A program made the position numbers and the translations under genes. A stretch of DNA of 64,000 nt from Ryuthela nishihirai (lineage: Eukaryota > Arthropoda > Arachnida > Araneae > Heptathelidae), in assembly GCA_038380435.1 (NCBI GenBank), contig JAWZYU010000034.1:6554704-6618703 (forward strand), in the 5' to 3' direction. The notes below the pieces were generated by a model. The model did no database searches, was not told the DNA's origin, and saw only the letters and a program-made list of their open reading frames with translations. Shown one piece after another: positions 9,975 to 21,107 of this stretch (within the stretch, counting starts at the first letter, position 1; each line of letters starts with the position of its first letter).

Positions 9975-11352
9975 TGATCATCATCATCATCCTCAAGCAG
10001 CCATGGGCTACAGAGGTCCAACCAGACTGTGCAATTTAGTTCTCCAAGCATATCTGTCCTGAGCTACATCTGCTGCATCTGGCCACTGCACACCAATTCT
10101 AACAATGTCCTGTTTGACATTGTCTGCCCACTGCATCCTATGTCTCCCCCTCTTTCTGAGGCCTTTAGCACACTGTTCATAACCCTATTCGCCAATCTAT
10201 AATTATCCATACGGGTAACATAGCCAAACCAACCGAGTCTCTCTCTGCACAATATGCTGCTTAAAGGAGATTGAAGACTCCTTTGCCTAACCTCATCATT
10301 AGTAACAAAGTTAAACCACCTAATACCCAAGATACTACGTAAGCATCTAGTTTCCTGTTATCTTGTTTACACCGCGTCCAAGTTTCACTACCATAACTAA
10401 CCCTAGAAAGAACCAAACTATTATACAGTCTAATTTTAGTCTTTAGGTGTATACGCCTATTTCTCCACACTCTCTAGATTCTAAAAAGTCCCGGCAGCAA
10501 TCTCTATTCGTCTGTTAATCTCATGGCGCACATCACCAGTATCTGTTACATAGCTCCCAAGGTAATTAAACTGTGACACCTGCTCAAGACTGCAACCATT
10601 CAGATTAACTGAATCACAGCCTGTCTGACCAATTTTCATCATTTTAGTTTTCTCTCTGTTTATAACCAAACCTACTCTACTACCAGTTTCATCAACAGCT
10701 CGAATGAAAGAGTTCATCTCATCAACATCATTTGCCAAAAGGGCTAAATCATCAGCATAATCTAAATCAGAAATTTTCGTATCTCCAGCCCATTTAAGGC
10801 CAAAATCTTTCCCTTGAAGGGAATTTCGCATAACATAATCAATAACCAAACTAAAGAGAAAAGGAGACAAAACGCACCCTTGTCGAACACCAGAAGTAAT
10901 GCTAAACCAATTGCTACAAGCGTTACCAAATCTCACACATGACTCAGTGTTATTATAGAGAGCTTTCATTAGGTTAACTAACTTGACTGGTATACCATAT
11001 GATCTCACAATCAACCACAAATTATGACGATCAACAGAGTCGAAAGCCTTTTTGAAATCAACAAAACTAGTAACCAAAGGTTTCTGAAACTCTAAACATT
11101 TCTCAAGAATCTGCCTAAGTGAAAATATCTGATTCACACATCCCCTACCACTTCTGAATCCACATTGCTCATCACACAATTGACTGTCAACCAGATTCTT
11201 AATTACATTAAGCACAATCATGGAAATAACTTTACCTGGAACAGAGAGTAGGCTGATACCCCTATAGTTATCACAAGAACTGCAATCACCTTTTTTGAAA
11301 ATAGGGATAATAATAGCTCTGGTAAAATCCTTAGGAACCATGCCTTTATCAT
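9975..11352 (-). mobile_element. RTE-like LINE copy 2, 5'-truncated
   Basis: Minus-strand RTE-like LINE. The 3' end, read as GGCTGCTTGAGG followed by a GATGATGAT run, lies at 9975-10002. The coding region runs leftward from 11341. Homology stops near 11352, inside the linker before the RT domain, so the endonuclease half is missing. The RT frame is intact and then a frameshift breaks the thumb region (10064-10470). Confidence 0.85.
10481..11341 (-). pseudogene. RTE-like reverse transcriptase fragment
   Basis: A 286-residue open stretch covering the finger and palm of a LINE reverse transcriptase, the enzyme that copies element RNA onto nicked target DNA. Visible motifs are AIIIPIFKKGD (about 10-19), YRGISLLSVPGK (26-37), CGFRSGRGCVNQIF (60-73), VDFKKAFDSVD (D95 catalytic), GVRQGCVLSPFLF (151-163) and DYADDLALL (Y195, D197, D198 catalytic). 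The open frame starts at a chance internal ATG, because the element is truncated. Downstream thumb and C-terminal sequence continues at 10064-10470 in shifted frames. No RNase H domain is seen, as usual for RTE elements. The motif set points to the RTE/CFDP2-like group, but the clade is not certain. Confidence 0.85.
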
Positions 11353-11669
11353 AGATACTGATGATTTAAACCTTAGTAAGAAAGTAATTCAGTCTTAATA
11401 ATAAAAATAACAGAATTGCACTGATGATTTGGTCAGCTATGAATGAATTCTGATCTTAGTAGTTTTCTTCTTAGAATACAAACTATGTGAAGTTTTATAT
11501 GAAATATAACCATACTTTTAGTGAGACTGTACATGTGATATTTATCAATATTGTTAAACCCTATCTGAAGTTAGTATGAATATATTTTGCTAACCTGAGA
11601 ATAGATATTTCTCTTCCAATATGTTGTTAAATGCAGCTCATATATTTCGTTTCCAAAAATTTTTATAAA

Positions 11670-11765
11670 AATAAATAAATAAATACCCCCTCAAGCAGCT
11701 GCTTGCCACAGAGGTCTGACAGGAGCCTGTCAGTTTATATGCCACAGTAGGAGATCTGAGAGGAT
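11670..11765 (-). mobile_element. SINE1 3'-end fragment
   Basis: Only the 3' half of SINE1 is present: the AAATACCCCC tail, the CAAGCAGCTGCTTG palindrome and the CTGACAGG hairpin, up to GGAGATCTGAGAGGATGG. The tRNA-like head is missing, consistent with 5' truncation during target-primed reverse transcription. Confidence 0.85.
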
Positions 11766-13848
11766 GGAGGATTTTTACAAATTGAAAAAAATAATAATAA
11801 AATTTTGTTTTAAAATTCAGATGTATTCCACCTTCTTATAATACCATTTACAATTAAATATTATTAATAAAAAATATGTGTAACTATGTTTAGATAATAT
11901 ATTTATTGAGTATTTTTGACATAAAAAAATTTGGTTTTTTTTATGTCTGAAAATAAAATATTTCCTGCAAGAATGAAATGCTTCTCTGCATTTATGATAA
12001 TTTGAATTATAATTGATATTTGATTCAATTCAATACAAGAAATGAATCGTTTAAATAATGCACACACTGAATTAGAAATGAATCAGATCTGCTGACATAA
12101 AGCTATGATGCAATGCATGGCCCCCACTTCTGATGTTATTAGCCATGCCGGTCACATGAAATCAAGCTTTCCCTTCTGACAGCTTTGGTAGTGCAGGGGG
12201 GGGGGGGGATATGCACTTTATCCTCTCAATGATGCACTTATCAATAAAAATTGCTTTTTGTATGGATGTGTTGTCGTCTTTCTGATGTATTTTAGGAAGA
12301 TAGTTGACATTTTGTGTATTATTTACTATCTTGTTCCATCACCTTAGTTTAATTTTTTTTTTATTTTATTATCAACCTTATCATTTTTATATTGAATATA
12401 AATGTAAAAAACTTACTTGTTTCTTTTTTTTTTGCCATCATTGTTTTCCTCTAATTCCCTATTTCTATTAGACCTGTCTTGCCAAATGTGGTACTTTTCA
12501 GAAATTGGCAAGAAATTACTGTATGTCAAATTGATTTTCTTTCCGACAATTCAAACACATAATGCAAAAAAGGAAAATGTATGCTGCAGCCAAGATCTCA
12601 AATGGTACTTAATGGCTGAGTGAAAGAGAGGCTAGCCAAAGAATTCATGATTCACTTGGATCTGTCACAAACACAACTGCCCATACACCTCTACAGATAA
12701 CAATACGTGTAAAATTATCTTGTCAAGGCTGTAACAAGTTTGGGAAATTGTCTCTGTAAAACTATATACGAATTTGGTATAGAACAGACTAGAATGCATT
12801 CAAAAGCAGTACAAATGCTTTAAAATTTCATCCATAAATAGTTCATTGTGTGTAGCCATTGGACAAAGATGGCACCAATAGATAACATCAACTCTGGGGT
12901 GATTCAGAACAGCATGAGGACAATAATTAATTCTGAAAACAGATGTTCTTTACACCAATTAGCTACATTTTAACTTCACTGGGTAATAGTTATTCAATAG
13001 CATATACAAAAAAATTATATATTGTTGTAAAATCATATCACTGTAACTGATCTATGGATGATCTCCTATGATATGCATGGAAATTCTATGCTTATACTAA
13101 CCTTCACAGACACAATTGTTACAAGATATATGTGTAACTTAACTTTTTAACTATAAAATTAACTGATATCATCTAAGATCAATATGAAATGCTCATTTTC
13201 AAAGAGAATGAATTTGTCATTTTCCAACTTTTGCACTTTCTAAAATTGGAAATTCACACTAATGAGATGATTCAGAAATGCAAAGGGTAATATTTCATTA
13301 GTACCTAATCAGATTCCCAACTGTCCAAAAAAAAAATTCATTTATCTCTTAAAACAAAACTGGATATAACTCGGTGAAGAATATTATAATTACACTTTAG
13401 ATCATTTTAACACTAATAAACAAATGAATAGCAAATACAGGAATTCCCATTATATATATATTCACAACAGTTTCTGTACAATGGAGTAGGTCCTCAAGTA
13501 TTGTGATTTTCTCTGTAATGTATAATTTATACAGGAAAATAATGTCCAAAGGAAAATTCTTGGTTTCTTTATACACTTGTATAAAGATTTGCCTTTATGT
13601 ATATGGTATATTCAATCATAATTTCATTTTTGGATTTACACTTAAATACATCATCAGCTAGAATGGATGAAATGAAACTATAGAATATTATTAAAACGTT
13701 ATTGCTACATATTTATTTTGATTGCATTATTATATAGCATGCAAAACACTATTACATGTGATATAAGGTATTTACATTCAAGTTATGTACGATTTATTGG
13801 CAGTACTTCTTTTTAGTTAAATTTGAATAAACTCGACTTATCTGGTTT
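11766..13848. other. AT-rich spacer with one old repeat relic
   Basis: A 13-G run lies near 12197-12209. Around 13240-13385 the sequence aligns loosely with a dispersed repeat seen at 33545-33690 and 48405-48515, sharing GTAATATTTC, TTAGTACCTA and ATTCATTTATCTCT. No coding region is supported. Confidence 0.5.
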
Positions 13849-14100
13849 ACAGATTAAGGAAGTACCACTCTTATGTCAATCCAATTTTTTTTACAGGAAA
13901 AATTGTCTTGAGCCAGGTGGGATATAATTTTTTCACCCACGACCTCCTGATAACATGTAAGGTGCTCTGGACAGTAGCTCAATGGTCCAGAGCACCTGGC
14001 ATGTTATCAGGAGGTCATGGGTTTGCATTCCACCTAGCTCAAGAAAATGTTTCCTCTAAAAATTTGGATCGATGTAAGAGTGGTACTTCCTTAATCTGTG
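13849..14100. repeat. Foldback made of two head-to-head tRNA-like units
   Basis: Arms at about 13849-13972 and 13985-14100 are inverted copies around a 12-nt centre. The inner 12 bp (GGTGCTCTGGAC/GTCCAGAGCACC) and the outer ACAGATTAAGGAAGTACCAC pair almost perfectly. The right arm reads like a tRNA gene fragment: AGTAGCTCAATGGTCCAGAG resembles an A box and GGTTTGCATTCC a B box. A related single unit lies at 48965-49050. It may be an inverted pair of a third tRNA-derived SINE or a MITE that captured one. Confidence 0.8.
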
Positions 14101-14534
14101 AAAATTTTTTTAGTATATTGCTGATTAATATATAGTTGTTACAAAATTTTTTGTAATATTTTTCAAGCTAAAAATAGGTATTTCACTGTTGCAACAAATA
14201 TGCTAGCTGACATGGATGGCTATTTTTTTTTTTCAGTATATGACAGTTTAAAAGAAATTTGATGGTGACAGATTAATTAAGATGGTGACAGATTTTCTAC
14301 AGCTTTATTACTGATGACTGTAAATACAAGTGCAGTAGGTGGAATGTGGCATTTTGCCCAAACTATCTTCCTTCATTTCCTTCCTACATTCACTACGTCT
14401 TCATCACTACTTCAATACATCATCACTTCATCCTTCTAAATAAATCTCTGCTATATGGCCTTAAATTCTATAAATCCTCTATATATTATAAATACTAGGC
14501 CTCTACTGGCCAAACATCTCCAAATTTGCATACA
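14101..14534. other. AT-rich spacer
   Basis: No recognisable coding or repeat structure apart from a short direct repeat, GATGGTGACAGATT, at about 14262-14294. Confidence 0.5.
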
Positions 14535-14543
14535 TTTAATCTT

Positions 14544-14746
14544 AATAAAATAAATACCCCCTCAAGCAGCTGCTTGTCACATAGGTCTGACAGGAGCCTG
14601 CCGGTTTATATGCCATAGTAGAAGGTCTGTGAGGATGGCAGGACCTCAGCAGAAAAATGACACAAACATCCATGCTTTGTCTGGGGCTCGAACCCAGGTC
14701 CCTTAGATCAGTAGCCAAGTGCGTTAACCACTTGGCCATGGGACGG
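14544..14746 (-). mobile_element. SINE1 copy with target duplication
   Basis: Full-length SINE1 with tRNA-like head and both 3' palindromes. A 9-bp target duplication, TTTAATCTT, lies at 14535-14543 and 14747-14755, which fixes the ends. Confidence 0.9.
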
Positions 14747-14755
14747 TTTAATCTT

Positions 14756-15654
14756 GGGGTGCTTCAAATCATGGGCAAGGCCACATCATAGAATAGTGAA
14801 GTGGAAGGGAGCCATCAGAAGACTACTACTTATAATCATACTACTTTTTCATTCGGATCACATTCTTGTGACTACCAACCTCCTTCATTATAATGGTGAA
14901 CAAATTTTACTTCTGCTGCCATTCTTTAACAGTCCTCTTCTTTTCCTCTTTTTCACCTTGATTCATGTTACAATCAGAGCAGGGACCCAACATCTGAATT
15001 CGACTTGTTAATTTTCAATTAACATTGGCTGCATGGGAGAAATCCATCCAAATCTCTGAACATCATTGCTTATCTGGCAAAAGTAAACTTGGTCAGCTCT
15101 GCTCGGAGAGATGAATGCGTCATACTGAGATGAAGCTTCCCCATGCCAGGATTCAACTCACACCTCTGAGGGAAGTTGGCAAGTGCTGCTGAAAGGCAAT
15201 GACTATCCACAACATCAAGAAGCAACCCCCAAAGGGTGTAATATGATTAAGTACACGGGTTCCCTATTGTAATGATGGACCATTATAGGAATATTTTGTT
15301 TTGTTATTTTTGTACTGTTCACTACTTTTTTGTGTAATCTTCTTGTATTATACTAATACAATCATATAAATTAGTAGTTTGAGATCTATCAAATGTATTG
15401 AAATATATCCCTCCTGTTAAGAGTGTATTTGTTTCTATCATTTAAAATTATACATTGCATATTAAATAAATACTTTATAAGTACTTTGTTAGTTGTAGTA
15501 TTTCACCTTTTTTTAGTTTAAAACTAGTAGATATGTAGTAGTTGCACATTTATATTCTTGTTTTATTAAAGGTACTCACCTGTAAAAAGAGAGAGATAAC
15601 CTAGAAGCTCTTTCAGATTTGTCCTGGTTTCTCACATAATATACAAACACATAA
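14756..15654. other. Spacer without recognised features
   Basis: AT-rich sequence with no supported gene. The open stretch 14754-15011 shows no conserved motif. Confidence 0.45.
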
Positions 15655-15752
15655 ATGAACACAAAACCATGCCATCCAGGGACTCAAACACAGACCCTGG
15701 CAGTTGCAGTGTCACCACAAACCAACGTGATATCACTATGCCACTGAAATAG
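15655..15752 (-). mobile_element. Diverged tRNA-like SINE relic
   Basis: On the minus strand, AGTGGCATAGTGATA resembles an A box. GTGTTTGAGTCCC, about 45 nt further on, resembles a B box. Sequence after it (GGATGGCATGGTTTTGTG) vaguely resembles the SINE1 body. It is too diverged for firm assignment. Confidence 0.4.
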
Positions 15753-15796
15753 CTTATTTTATTGTATTTATGTTTAACTGTTAACACTGAATACAC

Positions 15797-16902
15797 TGAA
15801 TAGACAAATTATTATATACACCGCAATAACAATATGCAAAACAGAAATATCGCATCCAGTCACATGGGATGCTGAAACTGGCAATGCCTAGAAATAGAGC
15901 AGATCTATATGCATTGGAAACCAGTCACAGAAAAGTAAACATGAATAAAGGCAGTGATGTGACCATGGCCAGATAGTAGGTGCGAGGAAGGTTGGTTGTT
16001 CAATCACTACAATTGTTGGGATTTCCATGTCAAATGGTTGCATGTGTATACCAAGACTATGTGAAATATGGCAAAACTTTCAACCAGTGGGAGAAATGTG
16101 GAGGTAAATGTGCAATTGACTTTCGAGGTGAGCACAGACTGTTCCACATCATTACAAGGAGTCGTACAGCTACCATGGAGCAGATAACATAGGAATTGAA
16201 TGAGGGCATGCCCACAAGCTTATGCACAAAGACTATTTGTCATACTGTGGAAAAAATAAGCTAAGGCAGTCGACATCCAATTGTGTCCCCTTGTTGACTG
16301 CAAGGCACTGAAAGATTAGGCTACAGTTTGCAAAGGCCTATTGCAACTGGAGTGTGGAGGACTGGAAACACGTCATCTGGCCTGAAGAATCATGGTTTCA
16401 ACTCTATCACACTGATGGGAGTGTGCATGTGTGTTTAAACCACACAAAGTGATGGACCCCAGCTTCCTTGGGTCCTTCGTACCCTCCAAGCCCTTCATCA
16501 CCAGCACAAGGTATGTGAACATCCTCGCTGACCATCTACACCAGTTCTTAACAATTCTCTTTCCACACCATGATGCCATCTTTCAACAGGACAAAGCCAC
16601 ACTACATACCCCCCAAGTGGTGACCAATTGGCTCCAGGAGCATTCAAATATCCCTTCTCGATCACCAGAGCTCAACCCTATTGAGAGCTTGCAGGATGAA
16701 TTGGAAAGATCTGTTCAAGTCTGCCAACCCCCACTGGCAACTGTGGATGCTCTACAACAGCGATGCTTGCTTCATGGGTGACAATACCACCTCCACGTTT
16801 TCAACATCCCATTGAGTCTTTACCAAGACGTCTGGCTGCTGTTGTAATAGCAAAAGGTGGGGCAACAGGTTATTAAGTAGGTGTATATAATTTCTCTATT
16901 CA
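15797..16902 (+). mobile_element. Tc1-like DNA transposon, degenerate
   Basis: Imperfect terminal inverted repeats lie at 15797-15822 (GAATAGACAAATTATTATAT) and 16880-16902 (its complement with small gaps). Between them is a plus-strand transposase broken into several frames, described separately. The length of about 1.1 kb is shorter than an intact Tc1 element (about 1.6 kb), so internal sequence is lost. Confidence 0.75.
15980..16781 (+). pseudogene. Tc1-like transposase remnant
   Basis: The N-terminal part (15980-16192) shows RLFHIITRSRTATMEQIT, which matches the second helix-turn-helix region of Tc1-like transposases. The frame then stops and shifts. The C-terminal part (16431-16781) shows YVNILADHLHQFL, IFQQDKATLHTPQVVTNWLQ (second catalytic Asp) and SRSPELNPIESLQDELER (third catalytic residue, Glu). 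These give the DD34E-type signature of Tc1 elements. The first catalytic motif is lost near 16390, and several stops intervene. No active protein is possible. Confidence 0.78.
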
Positions 16903-17840
16903 GTTTAATACAATTGTAAAATTAATCTTCTGTGAACTTTTGTGGCTTTTATATGAGATGGTATCCAGTAATTTTTTCCCTATAGAACATATTGATTTAA
17001 TTTTTTAGAAAATATATCTATAGGCACAGAACAACAATATATTCAAACTTGAATAATATATTGTTTACCATAAGATTAATTGCATAGTATCGTTTCGAGG
17101 TTCCAACTTGCTGCTGAAGATTGTTGGCTTTCTGTAGATTGCAGTGATCAGTTCATAATTACAACATTGCATTAATAGATCCAAAAAAAAAAGCAATATT
17201 TTTTATTATTTTCAGACGCATAAGTGAATTTTATGCTATGATAAATGTTGCTCATTTCAGACATAAGTTTTAGTAATGATGTTTTGAATATTCCCAGATA
17301 AAAAATCACTGAAACATATCACTGATGTAACATTTCCAAATGAATGGTTTTAATGTTTTATTGTCTAGAACTTTTTTTTCTTCACTAGCTATTTTAATTA
17401 CATCAGCAAAAAGTCCAAAAAGGGATGATATAATATCATAGGCATGCCATAAGATTGTTGATAGTGTTGATATAAAATAGTTGAAATCATTTATGAGATT
17501 CAAAGTAAGAAATATAAATTTTTTGTACTAAATACATACTACAAAATTTTCTTCAATAAAGAACCTTAGAAGAATTTTTCCTTCAACTTGTTTTTCCTTT
17601 GTACAAACTTTACATCGCAAAGAAAGCATAGTGCTTAACCCTTTAGTAGACACATGGTTATTAGATTCACAGTACATGCTAAAATATGCTACACACACCA
17701 CTACGAAATGATAGCGAGCAAGATGCACAAAGGGGGCCTAATAAACAGCTACTTAGAAGAGTGAATGCATTAAGAAAACTAGTTACAAGAAACACATGGT
17801 CTGTAGACTACCAAATCCTAGTGAAGGGTTAAAGCCCATT
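16903..17840. other. AT-rich spacer
   Basis: No gene or repeat is recognised. Small minus-strand open stretches at 17306-17503 and 17528-17728 show no conserved motif. Confidence 0.5.
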
Positions 17841-17852
17841 CCATCCTACAGG
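17841..17852. repeat. Target-site duplication shared by LINE copies A and C
   Basis: CCATCCTACAGG occurs here, again at 30010-30021 between copies A and C, and as CATCCTACAGG at 33244-33254 after copy C. The three copies bracket two LINE insertions at one target. Confidence 0.9.
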
Positions 17853-20800
17853 TTGGTTGTTTGGGGTTTTTATGGCGCATTGGCAGCTAAGGTCATAATG
17901 CGCCAAACGAGATAAACGGATTAAAGAAACAGAACCCACAACCAAAGTTAAAAGTCAATACAGTAAAAGGTAAACGACAAAACCAACAGAAATAAAAAAT
18001 ACAAAAATAAGAAGCACATGTAAAGCAATAAATATAAAGGTATAAAAAGAAAAAACAAACCAGGTGTAAAAGACCCAGGTTGGACAGTGTATAAATGACA
18101 AAGCCATAAAATTACAATCTAGTAAAATAACCGGTACAATGTAAAAAGGCAAAGACAGGAGATAAAAAAGAGTCATTAGATAAAAGATGTCCGAGTGTAA
18201 GGGGCTTGGACGAAAAATCATGAAAGCTAAAGGAAAATTGACGTTCAAGATTAAAAGCTGGAAAAGTGATTAAAATATGCTTAACAGTAAAAATGGTGTC
18301 ACAAAACTCACACTTAGGTTCGTTGTCTGCCTGAAGAAGGAATGAGTGACAAATGAATGACTTAAGTGGAGCCAAGAGCAAGTACAACTTCCTCTTTGCA
18401 ATTCCTGCGAAAACAAGACTGCCATGGTTTGATAATGGGCTTGATCTCCAAAAGCTTGTTACCAACCTGTTCAAACCAAGATCTCTGCCACTGTGCCTGG
18501 AGCTTGATGGAAAAAACACAGCCAGACATCCACACATGGAACAGGCAGCAGAGAGTCTGATAGGGACATAGCTGACCTGGCTGCAGCATCTGCCAAGACA
18601 TAGCCCATGATTCCGACGTGACCGGACACCCAATAGAAGAAAATCATAGTTATGGCTGCCAGATCATGGAGCTGCTGTGGATCTTGGAGAGAACAGGGGG
18701 AATAGATCTCAGTGAGGCTGATGCTTCACTGAGATCAAAGCCTATAGTGAGCTAAGCAAGTCGGTGTAAAGCACACACCAATGATGATGCCTAGCTGCTT
18801 TGTGGTCCAAGGCAATGCTGAGAGCATGCAACTCTGCACTGAAGATGGAACACTGCTGTGGGATCTAGTCTGCAATAATTACATCACAGCAGACCATGGC
18901 TGATCCCACTGATGTACCGGACTTCGAGCCATCTGTGAAGACAGGCAAGAAGTCTGGGTGCCCATAACAATGGCTGACAAAGAGTTTCTGATACACACAG
19001 TTGGGTATAAAGGCCTTCCCTGTCCTGCAAAGAGAGAAATCACATGAAGGGGAAACAGCAAGCCAAGGTGGAAGTGGCTCAGCTGTCAACTGTGCAATGA
19101 TATCGAGACTGGTGTTAATTGTCACACAAACCGAAAGGACGAATGGCAGTTGGCCGATTCTGGTATAACAATTCCAACCAGGGTCTGAAAACAATCCTAA
19201 GTGGGATGGCCTGGCAGGGATCACAATTTTGCTGCATATTGTAGGGACAACTGCTGACAGCAAAGAGATAAAGATGGTTCGTCGGTCTCAACATAAAGAC
19301 TCTGGACCGGTGAAGTGCAGAAGGCCCCAATGCAAACACAGAGGGCCTGATGATGGAGGGAATTCAGCACCTTCACCACAGAATCCCAGGCGGAGTCGTA
19401 TATCAGGGATCTGTAGTCCAGTTTCGACTAGACAAGTGCATGATAGAGGCAGAGCAAAGAACATCGGTCTGCCCCCCCAAGACAGGGAGGAGAGGACCTT
19501 GAGGATGTTCAATGCCCACGTGCACTTGGACCTGAGATTTTGGTTGTGTGGTAAAAAGGTCAATTTTTGGTCAAAGATGAGACTGAGAAACTTGGTCTCT
19601 GCCACAAGTGGAATGATGTTACCCCCGAGCTGAGGCTCGGGGTCCAGATGATGATTACGCTTGCAGCAAAAGTGCATGCAAGTGGTCTTCTGTGTGGAGA
19701 ACTGAAACCCATTGTCTGTCGCCCAAACCGAGAGATTGTTCAGGACAGTTTGCAGTTGTTGTTCAATGACCCTCATGCTGGATGATGAGCAAAAGATGCT
19801 AAAGTCATATATAAAGGGCATTGCCTACAGTCAGAGGAAGTTGCTGTGTAATGGAATTTACCTTGACAGCAAAAAGCATAACACTCAGGATGCAGCTTTA
19901 TGGCACCCCTGTTCTTGGGGGAAAGGCAGCGACAGTGTTGCTGACATGAACTCAAAAATTATGAGAAGATTGGCATGTGACCTTGCAAGCCAAAGCTATG
20001 CAGGTCACGAAAAATGCCAAATCTCCATGCCATGTTGTACGCTTTTTCGATGTCAAAGAAAATGGACACCAGGTGCTCTCTACGTAAAAACGAATTTATG
20101 ATCACCAATTTGAGGCGGATCAGGTGGTCTAAAGTAGACCTGTGCCTGCGAAAGCCACACTGGGTGTTGAAAAGCTGTAATGTTCCAAATACCAGGCCAG
20201 CCTGGTATTTACCATTCTTTCCAACACCTTGCAGACGCAGCTCGTCAATGCAACTGGACAATAATTCAAAGGAATCTTGGGATATTTGCCTGGCCTGGGG
20301 AAGGCCAAGACGATGGCTTCTGCCAGGAATCTGGAAATTGCTCCTTGATGAAAATACGGTGAAGAGTCAGAGCAGTCGATCATTACTCAATGGTGAGAGA
20401 TGTTGGAGCATAGCATAATGGATATTGTCTGGCCCAACAGCATATGCACAAGAAGTGTGCAGAGCAAGGCAAAGCTCCTCAGCTGTGAATGGCCTATTGT
20501 AAGACTCCAGTCCATTCGAATGGAAGGACAGTGGAGCATTCGGTCCTGCTCTTCTGGGCTAGAAACTTGGGGGAGTAGGAGAATAGAGAAGAGAAGGAGG
20601 AGAATGACTCCCCCAGAGTGTCGGCAATTGCTTGTCCATTGTGCCCCAGGATCGATAATGAGTGGGACGTGTACTTACCACCCATTTTCCGGACCTTATC
20701 CCACATGACTTTAGAACTGGTTGTGTGGGTGATAGAAGGCATATATTTGATCCAAGATTCCTTCTGGTGACGGGCTTTCAAGGCTTTTGACTTGGCGCGT

Positions 20801-21107
20801 TTGAATGCTTCAAGGTTCGGGGACATCAGATATCTTGGTGGAGATACTCCCCAAGCCTTGTTCTGAGCCTTAGAAGCTGCGATGCAATCGGGATTCCACC
20901 ACGGTTTTGGGAACCATGGAAACAGATTCGAGGTCTGAGGAATAGCAGAGGCAGCTGCATGGCTGATATAGTCCGTCATCTCCGTCACTGCAACATTGAT
21001 TGGCTCCTGGCTGACAGAGTGCTCATCGAGCTCAGACATGAGCTTGAAGCCACACCAGTCAGACCGATCAAGCCTCCACAAGGACACATGTGAAGGGCTG
21101 CCACGGG

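Noticed and set aside
12197..12209. Poly-G runs here and near 60257 as quadruplex or regulatory elements
   Set aside because: Single homopolymer runs in spacer, with no repeated G-tract pattern and no neighbouring gene.
13849..14100. Functional tRNA gene in the foldback
   Set aside because: The unit lacks a matching acceptor stem and its anticodon arm is altered, so I treat it as a relic.
17955..18248. Small hydrophobic minus-strand protein
   Set aside because: It is a readthrough of the ORF2 C-terminus and 3' UTR of LINE copy A after a frameshift. The similar stretch at 30152-30427 in copy C is explained the same way.
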